Positions 14,936-25,308 of a DNA stretch of 64,000 nt are shown here, piece after piece. The stretch is taken from positions 4,183,001 to 4,247,000 of the forward strand of contig NZ_CP108370.1 of the NCBI RefSeq assembly GCF_035953295.1, given 5' to 3'. Both the position numbers and the translations under genes were made by a program. The notes beneath the pieces were generated by a model. The model saw nothing but the letters and a program-made list of their open reading frames with translations. It made no database searches and had not been told where the DNA came from. How positions within the stretch are numbered: the stretch's first letter is position 1; every line of letters starts with the position of its first letter. Origin of the DNA: Streptomyces sp. NBC_01335 (GTDB taxonomy: Bacteria > Actinomycetota > Actinomycetes > Streptomycetales > Streptomycetaceae).

Positions 14936-17560
14936 GTGGACGCCGAGCTGACGAACAAGAGCAGGGACGCCCTCACCGCGGCCACCAGCAGGGCCGTGAA
15001 GGACGGACACCCCGATCTCACCCCCGCACACCTGCTGCTCGCGCTGCTCGCGGGCGAGGACAACGAGAACATCATCGATCTGCTGGCCGCCGTGGAGGCC
15101 GACCAGGCCACCGTGCGCACGGAGACCGAGCGGCTGCTCGGCGCGCTGCCCAGCGTCACCGGTTCCACCGTGGCACCGCCGCAGCCCAACCGCGAGCTGC
15201 TCGCCGTCGTCGAGGACGCCGCGCGCCGCGCCAAGGACCTCGGCGACGAGTACGTCTCCACCGAGCACCTGCTGATCGCGGTCGCCGAGAAGGGCGGCCG
15301 GACCGGTGAGATCCTCGGGGCTCAGGGGGCCGGTGCGAAGAAGCTGCTGGCCGCGTTCGAGAAGAGCAGGGGAGGGCGACGGGTGACCACACCCGACCCG
15401 GAGGGTCAGTACAAGGCCCTGGAGAAGTTCGGCACGGACTTCACGGCCGCGGCCCGTGAGGGCAAGCTCGACCCGGTCATCGGCCGGGACCAGGAGATCC
15501 GCCGCGTCGTACAGGTGCTGTCGCGCCGTACGAAGAACAACCCGGTCCTCATCGGTGAACCCGGCGTCGGCAAGACCGCCGTCGTCGAAGGGCTCGCCCA
15601 GCGCATCGTCAAGGGCGACGTGCCCGAGTCGCTGCGCGACAAGCGGCTGGTCTCCCTCGACCTGGGGGCGATGGTCGCGGGCGCGAAGTACCGGGGCGAG
15701 TTCGAGGAGCGGCTGAAGACCGTCCTCTCCGAGATCAAGGAGAGCGACGGCCGGATCATCACCTTCATCGACGAGCTGCACACCGTCGTCGGCGCCGGAG
15801 CCGGCGGCGACTCCGCCATGGACGCGGGCAACATGCTCAAGCCCATGCTGGCCCGCGGCGAGCTGCGCATGGTCGGCGCGACCACGCTCGACGAGTACCG
15901 CGAGCGGATCGAGAAGGACCCCGCCCTGGAACGCCGCTTCCAGCAGGTGCTGGTCGCCGAGCCCAGCGTCGAGGACACCATCGCGATCCTGCGCGGGCTC
16001 AAGGGGCGCTACGAGGCGCACCACAAGGTCTCCATCGCGGACGCCGCGCTGGTGGCCGCCGCGACCCTGTCCGACCGCTACATCACCTCCCGTTTCCTCC
16101 CGGACAAGGCGATCGACCTCGTGGACGAGGCCGCCTCCCGGCTGCGCATGGAGATCGACTCCTCGCCCGTCGAGATCGACGAGCTGCAACGCGCCGTGGA
16201 CCGGCTCCACATGGAGGAGCTGGCGCTGAAGAGCGAGACCGACCCCGCCTCCCGGCAGCGGCTGGAGAAGCTCCGCCGCGACCTCGCCGACAAGGAGGAG
16301 GAGCTGCGCGGCCTCACCGCCCGCTGGGAGAAGGAGAAGCAGGGCCTCAACCGGGTCGGTGAGCTGAAGGAACGCCTCGACGACCTGCGCGGCCAGGCCG
16401 AACGCGCCCAGCGCGACGGCGACTTCGACACTGCCTCCAAGCTCCTCTACGGCGAGATCCCCGGCCTGGAGCGCGAGCTGGAGGAAGCCACCGAGGCCGA
16501 GCAGGTGGCGGCCGAGACACCCAAGGAGACCCTGGTCAAGGACGAGGTCGGCTCCGACGACATCGCCGACGTGGTCGGCGCCTGGACGGGCATCCCGGCC
16601 GGCCGGCTGCTGGAGGGCGAGACGCAGAAGCTGCTGCGGATGGAGGAGGAGCTCGGCAGGCGCCTGATCGGCCAGAGCGAGGCCGTCCGCGCGGTGTCGG
16701 ACGCCGTACGCCGCACCCGGGCCGGGATCGCGGACCCGGACCGGCCCACCGGCTCGTTCCTCTTCCTCGGGCCCACCGGCGTCGGCAAGACGGAGCTCGC
16801 GAAGGCCCTGGCGGACTTCCTCTTCGACGACGAACGGGCCATGGTCCGCGTCGACATGAGCGAGTACAGCGAGAAGCACAGCGTCGCCCGGCTCGTCGGC
16901 GCCCCGCCCGGCTACGTCGGTTACGAGGAGGGCGGCCAGCTCACGGAGGCGGTCCGCCGCCGCCCGTACAGCGTCGTGCTGCTGGACGAGGTGGAGAAGG
17001 CGCACCCGGAGGTCTTCGACATCCTGCTCCAGGTGCTCGACGACGGCCGGCTCACCGACGGCCAGGGCCGGACGGTGGACTTCCGCAACACCATCCTGAT
17101 CCTGACCTCCAACCTCGGCAGCCAGTTCCTGGTCGACCCGCTGCTCAAGCCCGAGGCGAAGAAGGACCGGGTACTGGAGGTCGTACGGGCCTCGTTCAAG
17201 CCGGAGTTCCTGAACCGGCTGGACGACCTGGTCGTTTTCTCCGCGCTCACCGGCGACGAACTCGCCCACATCGCGGGGCTCCAGATCGGCCGCCTCGCCA
17301 AGCGGCTCGCCGACCGCCGGCTCACCCTCGACGTCACCCCGGCCGCGCTGGCCTGGCTCGCCGAGAAGGGCAACGACCCGGCCTACGGCGCCCGGCCGCT
17401 GCGCCGCCTCATCCAGACGGCCATCGGCGACCAGCTCGCCAGGGAGATCCTCGCGGGCGAGATCGCGGACGGCGACACCGTACGGGTGGACGTCTTCGGG
17501 GACGGCGCCGAGAACGGTGGGGCCGGCGAGGGCGGGCTCATCGTGGGCGCGGTGCGCTGA
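14936..17560 (+). CDS. clpB: Disaggregase ClpB (AAA+ chaperone)
   Basis: This 874-aa protein has full family length. An N-terminal Clp_N repeat domain (1-145) is followed by AAA domain 1 with Walker A GEPGVGKT (207-214) and the [11 protein letters not shown] block. The middle coiled-coil domain (about 400-530) marks ClpB rather than ClpA or ClpC. AAA domain 2 has Walker A GPTGVGKT (612-619) and [13 protein letters not shown]. It rescues aggregated protein together with DnaK, DnaJ and GrpE. The start is GTG 14936 behind GAGGAGGAGA. HspR control is indicated by the HAIR site. Confidence 0.97.
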   Translation: MDAELTNKSRDALTAATSRAVKDGHPDLTPAHLLLALLAGEDNENIIDLLAAVEADQATVRTETERLLGALPSVTGSTVAPPQPNRELLAVVEDAARRAKDLGDEYVSTEHLLIAVAEKGGRTGEILGAQGAGAKKLLAAFEKSRGGRRVTTPDPEGQYKALEKFGTDFTAAAREGKLDPVIGRDQEIRRVVQVLSRRTKNNPVLIGEPGVGKTAVVEGLAQRIVKGDVPESLRDKRLVSLDLGAMVAGAKYRGEFEERLKTVLSEIKESDGRIITFIDELHTVVGAGAGGDSAMDAGNMLKPMLARGELRMVGATTLDEYRERIEKDPALERRFQQVLVAEPSVEDTIAILRGLKGRYEAHHKVSIADAALVAAATLSDRYITSRFLPDKAIDLVDEAASRLRMEIDSSPVEIDELQRAVDRLHMEELALKSETDPASRQRLEKLRRDLADKEEELRGLTARWEKEKQGLNRVGELKERLDDLRGQAERAQRDGDFDTASKLLYGEIPGLERELEEATEAEQVAAETPKETLVKDEVGSDDIADVVGAWTGIPAGRLLEGETQKLLRMEEELGRRLIGQSEAVRAVSDAVRRTRAGIADPDRPTGSFLFLGPTGVGKTELAKALADFLFDDERAMVRVDMSEYSEKHSVARLVGAPPGYVGYEEGGQLTEAVRRRPYSVVLLDEVEKAHPEVFDILLQVLDDGRLTDGQGRTVDFRNTILILTSNLGSQFLVDPLLKPEAKKDRVLEVVRASFKPEFLNRLDDLVVFSALTGDELAHIAGLQIGRLAKRLADRRLTLDVTPAALAWLAEKGNDPAYGARPLRRLIQTAIGDQLAREILAGEIADGDTVRVDVFGDGAENGGAGEGGLIVGAVR

Positions 17561-17590
17561 GGCCCGGGGACCGGGACCGACGGGGCCGAG

Positions 17591-17625
17591 GGGTACGAGG
17601 ACGGCGGCGCGCCGCCCTCGTACCC
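17591..17625. terminator. Terminator downstream of clpB
   Basis: GGGTACGAG pairs with CTCGTACCC around an inner CGGCGG/CCGCC stem, 30 bp after the clpB stop. Confidence 0.75.
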
Positions 17626-17736
17626 GGCCGGCCGCCCCGATCCTGTCCGCCGGGAGCGGATCGGGCCCGCTGGGGGTTGCCATTCCCCGCCTGCGATGGG
17701 AGAGGATGGCGTACAACCGCACGAAGGGAAATAACG

Positions 17737-18294
17737 GTGAGCATCGATCCGTCCTCGATTCCTAATTTCGGGGGCCAGCCCGAACCGCAGGCGGCAGGAC
17801 CGGAGGGCCCCGTCGTCCCTGACCAGGACCTCGTCAAGCAGCTCCTGGAGCAGATGGAGCTCAAGTTCGTCGTCGACGACGAGGGCGACCTCGCGGCGCC
17901 GTGGGAAGAGTTCCGCACGTACTTCATGTTCCGCGGCGAGGCGGACCAGCAGGTCTTCTCGGTGCGGACGTTCTACGACCGCCCGCACGCCCTCGACCAG
18001 CGCGCCGTCCTGCTGGACGCCATCGACGACTGGAACCGCCGCACCCTGTGGCCCAAGGTCTACACGCACTCCCACGAGGGCGAGGAGGGCGAGGCCGGTT
18101 CGGTCCGCCTGATCGGTGAGGCGCAGATGCTCATCGGCACCGGCGTCAGCCTGGAGCACTTCGTCTCCTCCACGGTGAGCTGGGTCCGCGCCTCCATCGA
18201 GTTCGACAAGTGGCTCGTCGAGCGCCTCGGCCTCGCGCCGGCCGAGGACAAGGCCGAGGGGGCCGAGTCCGCGGACGAGACGCCCGAGGGCTGA
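17737..18294 (+). CDS. YbjN domain-containing protein
   Basis: This 185-aa soluble protein has a disordered, Pro-rich N-terminus (1-30) followed by the YbjN/type III chaperone-like fold: LVKQLLEQMELKFVVDDEGDLA, FMFRGEADQQVFSVRTFYDR, then DWNRRTLWPKVYT. Family members are small, poorly understood proteins linked to stress and secretion-chaperone-like folds. GTG 17737 sits behind GAAGGGA. The acidic C-terminus (AEDKAEGAESADETPEG) is likely disordered. Confidence 0.85.
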   Translation: MSIDPSSIPNFGGQPEPQAAGPEGPVVPDQDLVKQLLEQMELKFVVDDEGDLAAPWEEFRTYFMFRGEADQQVFSVRTFYDRPHALDQRAVLLDAIDDWNRRTLWPKVYTHSHEGEEGEAGSVRLIGEAQMLIGTGVSLEHFVSSTVSWVRASIEFDKWLVERLGLAPAEDKAEGAESADETPEG

Positions 18295-18344
18295 CCCACC
18301 GCGCTCCGCGGGCCGCACCCGCACGACGCACCCGCACGACGCCC

Positions 18345-18381
18345 GGCCGGGGCGGCGGTCACCACGACCGCCGCCCCGGCC
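18345..18381. terminator. Bidirectional terminator between convergent genes
   Basis: A 16-bp perfect stem (GGCCGGGGCGGCGGTC with its complement) closes an ACCAC loop, between the YbjN gene and the aminotransferase gene. Confidence 0.85.
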
Positions 18382-18412
18382 GTCGGTGTTTTCGGGGGTG
18401 GGGCCGCCACCC

Positions 18413-19579
18413 TCACGCCGCGAGCCGTTTGAGACGCTCCACGGCCTGCTGGAGCACTTGATCCCGCTTGCAGAAGGCGAACCGGACCTGGGTGCGGCCG
18501 GCCTCCTGGTCGTCGTAGAAGACGGAGTTGGGGACGGCGACGACGCCGGCGCGTTCGGGGAGGGCGCGGCAGAAGGCGATGCCGTCCTTCGCGCCGAGGG
18601 GGGCCACGTCGGTGGTGATGAAGTAGGTGCCCTGGGGCCGGTAGACCTCGAAGCCGGCGGCGGTGAGGCCGGCCGCGAGGAGGTCGCGCTTGGCGCCCAG
18701 GTCCTCGCGGAAGGCGGTGAAGAACGTGTCGGGGAGGGCCAGTGCCTCGGCGACGGCGTACTGGAGTGGGCCGCCGCTCACGAAGGTGAGGTACTGCTTC
18801 GCGGTGCGGACGGCGGTCACCAGGGCGGCGGAGCCGGTGACCCAGCCGATCTTCCAGCCGGTGAACGAGAACGTCTTGCCGGCCGAGGAGATGGAGACCG
18901 TCCGGTCGCGCATCCCGGGCAGGGAGATGAGGGGCACGTGGTCCCCGTCGAAGGCGAGGTGCTCGTAGACCTCGTCGGTGACGACCAGGAGGTCGTGTTC
19001 GACGGCGAGTGCGGCGATGGCGGTCAGCTCCTCGCGGGTGAGGACCGTGCCGGTCGGGTTGTGCGGGCTGTTCAGGAGGAGCAGCCGGGTGCGCGGGGTG
19101 ATGGCGTCCCGGAGCGCGTCGAGGTCGGGGCGGAAGTCCGGGGCGCGCAGGGTGAGGGGGACCCGGACGCCGCCGGCCATGGCGATGCACGCCGCGTACG
19201 AGTCGTAGAAGGGCTCGAAGGCGATGACCTCGTCGCCCGGCTCCAGGAGGGCCAGCATGCTCGCGGCGATGGCCTCGGTGGCGCCCGCGGTGACCAGGAC
19301 CTCGGTGCCGGGGTCGAAGGTGAGGCCGTAGAAGCGGCGCTGGTGGTCGGCGACGGCGGTACGCAGCTCGGGGATGCCCGGGCCCGGCGGGTACTGGTTG
19401 CCCCTGCCGTCGCGCAGGGCGCGGACCGCGGCCTCGCGGACCTCCTCGGGGCCGTCGGTGTCGGGGAAGCCCTGCCCCAGGTTGATGGCTCCGGTCGTGA
19501 GCGCCAGGGCCGACATCTCCGCGAAGATCGTCGTCCCGTGCCCGTCCAGCCTGCGGTTCAGCAGCGGCCTGCGGCTCAT
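18413..19579 (-). CDS. Class I/II aminotransferase (succinyldiaminopimelate/kynurenine-type)
   Basis: This 388-aa PLP enzyme of fold type I has AINLGQGFPDTDGP (32-45), NSPHNPTG (about 170-177), the DEVYEHL strand at 202, and the PLP lysine K235 in SSAGKTFSFTGWKIGW. This motif set fits the subgroup holding DapC-like succinyldiaminopimelate aminotransferases and kynurenine-glutamine aminotransferases. Sequence alone does not fix the substrate. A kynurenine pathway lies 11 kb away but is not linked to it. It is transcribed alone from ATG 19579. Confidence 0.88.
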   Translation of the reverse strand: MSRRPLLNRRLDGHGTTIFAEMSALALTTGAINLGQGFPDTDGPEEVREAAVRALRDGRGNQYPPGPGIPELRTAVADHQRRFYGLTFDPGTEVLVTAGATEAIAASMLALLEPGDEVIAFEPFYDSYAACIAMAGGVRVPLTLRAPDFRPDLDALRDAITPRTRLLLLNSPHNPTGTVLTREELTAIAALAVEHDLLVVTDEVYEHLAFDGDHVPLISLPGMRDRTVSISSAGKTFSFTGWKIGWVTGSAALVTAVRTAKQYLTFVSGGPLQYAVAEALALPDTFFTAFREDLGAKRDLLAAGLTAAGFEVYRPQGTYFITTDVAPLGAKDGIAFCRALPERAGVVAVPNSVFYDDQEAGRTQVRFAFCKRDQVLQQAVERLKRLAA

Positions 19580-19756
19580 CTCTCCACCGTCCTCGATCCG
19601 GGCCGGCGTCTCCGGGACCCGTGGTCATCCTGTCGGCAAGCTCTGGAGTTGCTCAAGTCCGCTTTGGCGCGAACGCGGGCGGGGCATCCCGGGGACATCC
19701 GGATTGGTTTTCGGAGGCGGCGGGGGCCGTCACGGGGGACGGAAGGATGTGAGGGC

Positions 19757-20110
19757 GTGACGTACGTCCTGTTGGGGCTGATCGCGCTTGCGGTGGCGGG
19801 GGTCGTGGTGACGGCCGTGAGGTGGTCGGCGAGGAACCGGCCGGCGTCCCGCAGATCCGCGTCCCGGAGCGGACCGCGTGGGTACACGGTGAGCACGAAG
19901 AAGGCGCGCCGTTCGTCGGGGCGCGGGCGGTCGTCCGGGGACAGCTGGTGGGCGGGTGACGGCGGCTCGTCCGGGGGCGGTGGTTCCAGCCACTCCGGCG
20001 GGCACTCCGGCGGGCACTCGTGCGGGGGAGGCCACTCGTGCGGCGGAGGATCCTCGTGCGGCGGAGGGTCCTCGTGCGGCGGGGGAGGCGGCTGCGGCGG
20101 CGGCAGCTGA
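19757..20110 (+). CDS. Small membrane protein with Cys/Gly-rich tail
   Basis: The protein is 117 aa, from GTG 19757 behind GGAAGGA. One N-terminal transmembrane helix (YVLLGLIALAVAGVVVTAVRW, residues 3-23) is followed by a basic Ser/Arg linker. The tail of about 45 residues is almost only Gly, Ser, His and Cys, with six Cys in a regular pattern (SCGGGHSCGGGSSCGGG...CGGGS). Such CGGG tails occur at the ends of some actinobacterial membrane proteins. The function is unknown; the tail could bind metal or be lipid- or disulfide-modified. A terminator follows. Confidence 0.7.
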   Translation: MTYVLLGLIALAVAGVVVTAVRWSARNRPASRRSASRSGPRGYTVSTKKARRSSGRGRSSGDSWWAGDGGSSGGGGSSHSGGHSGGHSCGGGHSCGGGSSCGGGSSCGGGGGCGGGS

Positions 20111-20152
20111 CGCGGTCCGGCGCGCGCGGTGGGCGCTGACGGAGAAGACGTG

Positions 20153-20192
20153 CGGGGCCCGGCCGTGGGCGATCAACTCCGGCCGGGCCCCG
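20153..20192 (+). terminator. Terminator after the Cys/Gly-tail gene
   Basis: CGGGGCCCGGCCG pairs with CGGCCGGGCCCCG over a 14-nt loop, followed by TCGTGTTGTGG. Confidence 0.8.
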
Positions 20193-20457
20193 TCGTGTTG
20201 TGGATCTTCGACGCGTCCGGAGGTACACGGGGGCTCTCTGGTTGAACAGTTGAACTGTATTGCCCCCCAGGGGATGGAAACCACGCCAAGTTGGTCAAAA
20301 ACGCGGTGAGTGCGGCGTAGTTCGTGATTCCCTCGTTTGACAGAACATTTCAGCCCACGGACCCCAGTTGGGCCGGATCTGGCGCCTCCCACCTCCCCAC
20401 GTCTCTCCTCCGGTGGCGCCCCCTGCTCATGTGTCCCTGCGTTTGCGGAGCCGACCC
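20193..20457. other. Gene-free spacer before the DUF2617 gene
   Basis: The stretch is comparatively AT-rich around 20240-20345, with a short inverted repeat ACAGTTGAACTGT at about 20247-20259 and GTTTGACAG at 20336. Both are likely parts of a promoter region for the downstream gene. No ORF is supported. Confidence 0.4.
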
Positions 20458-21147
20458 ATGCTCACGTCCCTCCAGACGGCCTATTCCGACACCCGCGCTG
20501 CCGACCTGGCGTGGGCGCTCGGCAAGGAGCCGCTGCCCGCCCTCGCCGTGCTGGATCTCCAGCTCGGCGGCGCCACCATGCAGTTGAGGCTGCTCGGCGC
20601 CTCTCACCAGGTCCTGTTGGAGGAGGGCGGCGGTACCTGTTCGGAGACCGTGGCCTGCCTCCCGGGCACGCGCACCCCGCTGCCCCTGGGGGTGGCCGAA
20701 CAGCTCGGCGACCGGGAGTACGAGTTCGCCGCGCGCGTGGAGACCCTCAACGAGGGGCAGTTCGCCGCGCGGGCCCAGGAGTTGCTCGCCCTGGTGGCCG
20801 AGCACCCGCACGGGCTGGCGGGCACCTTTCCGGGCAGCCCCTACGCCTTCACCGCGATGCTGGCGCAGCGCTCGGAGGGGCAGGTGCGGTGGCGTACGTG
20901 GCACGCGTACCCGCAGGAAGGGCAGTTGGTCGCCACGCGGACCCGGGTCGGGGTGCGGATTCCGGCGCCGCCGAGCGGTGTGGTGATGCCCAGGACGGGT
21001 GTGGCGGCGGGTGTGGGCTCGGGGAGCGTCCCGGCGTTCGTGGAGCGGTCAACTCCCGTGATGGCCAAGGCCTTTCCGGTCGTCTCCGCTGGTGCGGGGG
21101 TGCCCGCCGTTTCCGCCGGGGCCGGTGCGCCCGCCCTGGTGCTCTGA
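20458..21147 (+). CDS. DUF2617 family protein
   Basis: This 229-aa protein starts at ATG 20458. The first 170 residues (LTSLQTAYSDTRAADLAWALG, then LLGASHQVLLEE and HAYPQEGQLVATRTRV) match the DUF2617 family, which in Streptomyces lies directly before a membrane spermidine synthase, as here. The C-terminal 55 residues are Val/Ala/Gly-rich and variable. The function is unknown; its conserved neighbour suggests a link to polyamine or aminopropyl chemistry. Confidence 0.75.
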   Translation: MLTSLQTAYSDTRAADLAWALGKEPLPALAVLDLQLGGATMQLRLLGASHQVLLEEGGGTCSETVACLPGTRTPLPLGVAEQLGDREYEFAARVETLNEGQFAARAQELLALVAEHPHGLAGTFPGSPYAFTAMLAQRSEGQVRWRTWHAYPQEGQLVATRTRVGVRIPAPPSGVVMPRTGVAAGVGSGSVPAFVERSTPVMAKAFPVVSAGAGVPAVSAGAGAPALVL

Positions 21148-21288
21148 AGTGACCGAAAAGCGTGCGGCGCGCGAGGTGTTGGCGTGCGCCGGTGGGCGGT
21201 TGGTGCACGCCGGGCGCTCGCTGCAGAGCCTCATGTGCACCCTTGCGGGTGACAAGGCGCGCAGGAATCGTGACGTAGCGTTCCGGGC

Positions 21289-22890
21289 ATGATCGACCAG
21301 CAGGTGCCCCTTCTCGGGGGTGCGGCGCCCCTTCCCGTACACCCGCGGACCGGCCGCTTCCTCGTGCTGGCCTCCGTGTTCGTCTGCGCCGCCTGCGGCC
21401 TGGTGTACGAGCTCGAACTGGTCGCCATGGCTTCGTACCTGATCGGCGACTCCGTGACGCAGGCCTCGGTGGTGCTCTCCGTGATGGTCTTCGCGATGGG
21501 CATCGGCTCACTGCTCGCGAAACGTTTACGCTGCCACGCCGCCGTCGGCTTCGCCCTGATCGAGGTGGCGCTCGCACTGGTCGGCGGGTTCTCCGCCCTC
21601 GTGCTCTACGCCTCCTTCGCCTGGCTCGGGGAGTCGCGCGTCGCGCTGGTCGGGTTCTCGGTGGCGATCGGCGTCCTGATCGGGGCGGAGATCCCGCTGC
21701 TGATGACGCTGATCCAGCGGGTCGACCGGCAGGACGCGGGCGGGACCGTCGCGGACCTCTTCGCGGCGGACTACGTGGGCGCCCTGGTCGGCGGGCTGGC
21801 CTTCCCCTTCCTGCTGCTGCCGACGCTGGGGCAGCTGACCGGTGCGCTGTTCACCGGGGCGGTCAACGCGGCGGCGGGCGGGGCCCTGATCCTCTGGCTC
21901 TTCCGGCGGGACCTCACCGCCCGGTCCCGCTGGCTCCTCGTCCTCGCCGGGATCTGCGCGATGGCGCTGCTGGCCACCGCCGCCGTGCTGGTGGACGACT
22001 TCGAGCGGGCCGCGCGCCAGGCGGTGTACGGGGGCGAGGTGCGGGTCGCGGTGCAGACGGGGGTGCAGGAGATCGTCCTCACCGGCTCCGGGCGCGACAC
22101 CCTGGACCTCTACCTCGACGGCCGGCTGCGGGTCAGCGCCCGCGACGAGTCCCGCTACCACGAGTCCCTCGTGCACCCCGCGATGCGGGGGCCGCACGCC
22201 CGGGTGCTGGTGCTCGGCGGCGGCGACGGGTTGGCCGCCCGCGAGGTGCTGCGCTACTCCGACGTGACCCGGGTGACGGTGGTCGAGCTGGACCCGGGGG
22301 TCACCCGGCTGGCCCGTACCGACCCGGCGCTCTCCGCGCTCAACGGCCACGCCTACGCCGACCCGCGGCTGACGGCCGTCAACGCGGACGCGTTCACCTG
22401 GCTGCGGACCGCGCACGACCGCTACGACGTGGTCATATCCGATCTGCCCGACCCGGGGATCACGGCGAGCACCAAGCTCTACTCCGCCGAGTTCTACGGT
22501 CTGGTCAGGCGGGCGGTGGCCCCGGGCGGCCGGTTCGTGGTGCACGCGGGGCCGCCGGGGAAGCGCCCGCGCACCTACTGGACGGTCGACGCCACCGTGC
22601 GCGCGGCGGGCATGGCCACCCGGCCGTACCGGGTCCTCGGGCGGCGTACGGGGTTCGGCGCGAGTCCGGACCGGGTCGCGGGTGACACGGGTGCCGAGGA
22701 GGACTGGGGCTTCGTGCTGGCGGCCCCGGGCGGAGCGCCGCCGGTGCTCGGGCTCGGCGCGGGAACCCCCGCCCTGCGGTCCCTCGGCGCCCAGGGGCTG
22801 GCGGCGGCGGGCCGGGCCGCGGAGGCGATGCGGCTGCCGGGGCAGCCGCCGTCCACGCTGCTGCATCCGCGCTACGCCTCGGAGACCTGA
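21289..22890 (+). CDS. speE: Membrane-anchored polyamine aminopropyltransferase (spermidine synthase)
   Basis: The protein is 533 aa. Seven or so transmembrane helices fill residues 25-235. The spermidine-synthase domain follows, with [18 protein letters not shown], the decarboxy-SAM-binding GGGDG (310-314) and the catalytic Asp in VVISDLPDP (about 385). It transfers an aminopropyl group from decarboxylated SAM to a diamine or another acceptor. The membrane-fused form is common in actinobacteria and its true acceptor is less certain. ATG 21289 is the only good start before the first helix. Confidence 0.9.
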   Translation: MIDQQVPLLGGAAPLPVHPRTGRFLVLASVFVCAACGLVYELELVAMASYLIGDSVTQASVVLSVMVFAMGIGSLLAKRLRCHAAVGFALIEVALALVGGFSALVLYASFAWLGESRVALVGFSVAIGVLIGAEIPLLMTLIQRVDRQDAGGTVADLFAADYVGALVGGLAFPFLLLPTLGQLTGALFTGAVNAAAGGALILWLFRRDLTARSRWLLVLAGICAMALLATAAVLVDDFERAARQAVYGGEVRVAVQTGVQEIVLTGSGRDTLDLYLDGRLRVSARDESRYHESLVHPAMRGPHARVLVLGGGDGLAAREVLRYSDVTRVTVVELDPGVTRLARTDPALSALNGHAYADPRLTAVNADAFTWLRTAHDRYDVVISDLPDPGITASTKLYSAEFYGLVRRAVAPGGRFVVHAGPPGKRPRTYWTVDATVRAAGMATRPYRVLGRRTGFGASPDRVAGDTGAEEDWGFVLAAPGGAPPVLGLGAGTPALRSLGAQGLAAAGRAAEAMRLPGQPPSTLLHPRYASET

Positions 22891-22924
22891 CGCGAGGGGC
22901 GGAGAGTTGAGTAGGCTCGGATTC

Positions 22925-23884
22925 ATGGAGCATGAGGTGTTCGTTCCGGTTCCGGTCGCGTCCCTGCGGAGCGCGCTCGGCGATCCCGTCCGGGTGGCGC
23001 GCTGCGTCCCGTCCCTCCAGCAGGACGCGGCCGCGTCCGAGGCGCTCGCCGGCCGGCTGAGGTTCCGGGTGGACGGCCACACGATCACCTACCGGGGCGC
23101 CCTGGAGCTCACCGCGACCGACGAGGAGACCGTCTCCGTCACCGGGGAGGGCACCGCCGCCCGGGGCGCCGGCACGGTGAAGCTGGCCCTGACGATCGCC
23201 CTCGAAGACACCGCGGGCGAGGGCGCGTCCGGCACGACGATCCGCTACTCCGGCACGGCCACCGGTGACGGGCGGCTCGCCGAGATCGACGCCGAGGCCG
23301 TCCGCGTCGCCGCCCGCCGGCTGCTCGACCGCTTCACCCAGCAGCTCGTCACGGAGAGCCTGGCCGCCCACGAGACGCACGGGGTGAACGGGGCGCCGGG
23401 GACCCACGAGGCGGGGACTCACGGGGCGCACGAAGCCCCCGCCGATACGCCTCCCGCCGATACGCCTCCCGCGGATACGCCTCCCGGCGCCGTTCCGTAC
23501 GGGGACGCCGACAGCAGCACCGGCATCGAGGCGCGGGCGGACGCGGAGACGCGTCCCGACGGGGGCGACACGGACTCCCCGGCCGGTGCGGGCACCGGGT
23601 CCCTCTTCGACGCCCCGGTGCCACCCCCCTCGCTCGACGCGGGCGCCGACATCGAGTTCGCCGTCCCGGACGAGCCGCCCGCCGAGGCCGCGCACGCCCG
23701 GCGCACCATGATCGGGCGGAGCGCCGAGGAGGTGGACCACGCGCCGCCGCGCGGCCGGTACGCACCCGTGCCCTCGCCGGAGACCACCACCGCCTCCTCC
23801 ACCCTGCGCTGGGTGGCCCCGGCGGCGGCCCTCGCACTCGCCTCCGCCGTGGTCGTGGGGCGGGCGCTGCGGCGCCGTAGGTGA
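22925..23884 (+). CDS. SRPBCC (CoxG-like) protein with C-terminal membrane anchor
   Basis: The protein is 319 aa. Residues 1-145 form the START/SRPBCC fold of the carbon-monoxide-dehydrogenase subunit G type (FVPVPVASLRSALGDPVRVARCVPSLQ, then RRLLDRFTQQLV). A long disordered region (150-285) contains three tandem ADTPP units (about 23440-23480) and acidic stretches. One C-terminal helix ([25 protein letters not shown]) anchors it to the membrane. No CO dehydrogenase genes are nearby, so a general hydrophobic-ligand role is more likely. Confidence 0.85.
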   Translation: MEHEVFVPVPVASLRSALGDPVRVARCVPSLQQDAAASEALAGRLRFRVDGHTITYRGALELTATDEETVSVTGEGTAARGAGTVKLALTIALEDTAGEGASGTTIRYSGTATGDGRLAEIDAEAVRVAARRLLDRFTQQLVTESLAAHETHGVNGAPGTHEAGTHGAHEAPADTPPADTPPADTPPGAVPYGDADSSTGIEARADAETRPDGGDTDSPAGAGTGSLFDAPVPPPSLDAGADIEFAVPDEPPAEAAHARRTMIGRSAEEVDHAPPRGRYAPVPSPETTTASSTLRWVAPAAALALASAVVVGRALRRRR

Positions 23885-23905
23885 GCGCGCCAGTAGGGTC
23901 GTTGT

Positions 23906-24697
23906 GTGAGTAGCGAGAAGAGTGTCCGGCTGACCGCCGGCGACGCCGAGTTGACCATCGACCCCGTCCGAGGGTGCCGAATCACCAGCCTGCGGATCGG
24001 GGGCACCGAACTGCTGCGCCAGGGTGAGCGGTACGGCTGCTTCCCCATGGTGCCGTGGGTCGGGAGAACCGCGTACGGCGAGTTCCGCAACGGCGACACG
24101 GTGCACACCCTGCCGCTCAATTCGCCGCCGCACGCCATCCACGGCACTGGGCGCGACACCTCCTGGACCGCCGCGCGGGAGCTGGAGGGCGAGGCCGCCT
24201 TCTATTACGACCTCGCCGAACCGTGGCCGTACCGGGGGCGGGTGACGCAGACCTTCGAGCTCTCCGAGGACGCCCTGACGATCCGCATGTCCGTGGAGAC
24301 GTACGGCGATTCGTTCCCGGCCCAGGCCGGCTGGCACCCCTGGTTCCTGCGCAACATCGGCGGGCAGGACGCCCAGCTCTCCTTCGACGCCGCCTGGCAG
24401 GAGGAGCGCGGCGCGGACCACATGCCGACCGGCCGCCGGATCGACCCGCTCCCCGGGCCCTGGGACGACTGCTTCGGGATGCCGGAGGGCGTGAAGGCCA
24501 CGGTCACCTGGCCGGAGCAGCTGGAGCTGACCGTCACCAGCCGCGACGAGTGGGTCGTGATCTACGACGAGCAGGACGAGGCGCTCTGCGTGGAGCCGCA
24601 GTCCGGCCCGCCGAACGGGCTGAATTCCACTCCGCGCCTGGTCACGCCGATCGAGCCGCTGGAGATGGAGACCACCTGGAGCTGGGCTCGGCTCTGA
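23906..24697 (+). CDS. Aldose 1-epimerase family protein
   Basis: This 263-aa galactose-mutarotase-like beta-sandwich protein is complete. Diagnostic pieces are GCFPMVPWVGR, PPHAIHGTGRDTSW with the catalytic His, and AGWHPWF, with a C-terminal acidic residue in VEPQSGPPNGLN. It interconverts sugar anomers, but this short actinobacterial subgroup has no defined sugar. GTG 23906 is the start. It is followed after 31 bp by pyrE. Confidence 0.88.
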   Translation: MSSEKSVRLTAGDAELTIDPVRGCRITSLRIGGTELLRQGERYGCFPMVPWVGRTAYGEFRNGDTVHTLPLNSPPHAIHGTGRDTSWTAARELEGEAAFYYDLAEPWPYRGRVTQTFELSEDALTIRMSVETYGDSFPAQAGWHPWFLRNIGGQDAQLSFDAAWQEERGADHMPTGRRIDPLPGPWDDCFGMPEGVKATVTWPEQLELTVTSRDEWVVIYDEQDEALCVEPQSGPPNGLNSTPRLVTPIEPLEMETTWSWARL

Positions 24698-24728
24698 GGA
24701 AGCCTGCCCCGCCACGTACTCTCGACGT

Positions 24729-25268
24729 ATGACTGACGTACGCGCTGACCTGCTCCAGCAGATCAAGGACAAGGCCGTGGTGCACGGCAAGGTGACCCTC
24801 TCCTCGGGTCTGGAAGCCGACTGGTACATCGACCTGCGCCGGATCACGCTGGACGGCAAGGCCGCGCCGCTGGTCGGCCAGGTCATGCTCGACGCCACCG
24901 CCGAGCTGGACTTCGACTGCGTCGGCGGTCTGACGCTGGGCGCCGACCCGGTCGCCACCTCGATGCTGCACGCCTCCGCCGCGCGCGGTGAGACGCTGGA
25001 CGCCTTCGTCGTCCGCAAGGCGCAGAAGGCGCACGGGATGCAGCGCCGCATCGAGGGCACCGACGTCAAGGGCCGCCGCTGCCTGGTGGTCGAGGACACC
25101 TCGACCACCGGTGGGTCGCCGCTGACCGCCGTCGAGGCCGTGCGCGAGGCCGGTGGCGAGGTCGTCGCCGTCGCGGTGATCGTGGAGCGGGGCGCCGCTC
25201 CGGCCATCGCCGAGGCGGGACTGCCGTACCTGCACGTCTACTCGGTCGCCGATCTCGACCTGGCCTGA
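24729..25268 (+). CDS. pyrE: Orotate phosphoribosyltransferase
   Basis: This 179-aa protein makes OMP from orotate and PRPP in de novo pyrimidine synthesis. It shows the SSGLEADWYIDLR substrate region, the flexible-loop VVRKAQKAHG, and the PRPP motif CLVVEDTSTTGGSPL (about 118-132). The length and motifs are standard. It is the last gene before a strong palindrome that contains a parS sequence. Confidence 0.97.
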   Translation: MTDVRADLLQQIKDKAVVHGKVTLSSGLEADWYIDLRRITLDGKAAPLVGQVMLDATAELDFDCVGGLTLGADPVATSMLHASAARGETLDAFVVRKAQKAHGMQRRIEGTDVKGRRCLVVEDTSTTGGSPLTAVEAVREAGGEVVAVAVIVERGAAPAIAEAGLPYLHVYSVADLDLA

Positions 25269-25308
25269 GCCGGCCGGCGGGAGTTCCTCTCTGACCTGCG
25301 GTTTTCTT

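Noticed and set aside
14339..17722. Long open frame antisense to clpB
   Set aside because: It mirrors the codon structure of clpB and has no domain-like sequence.
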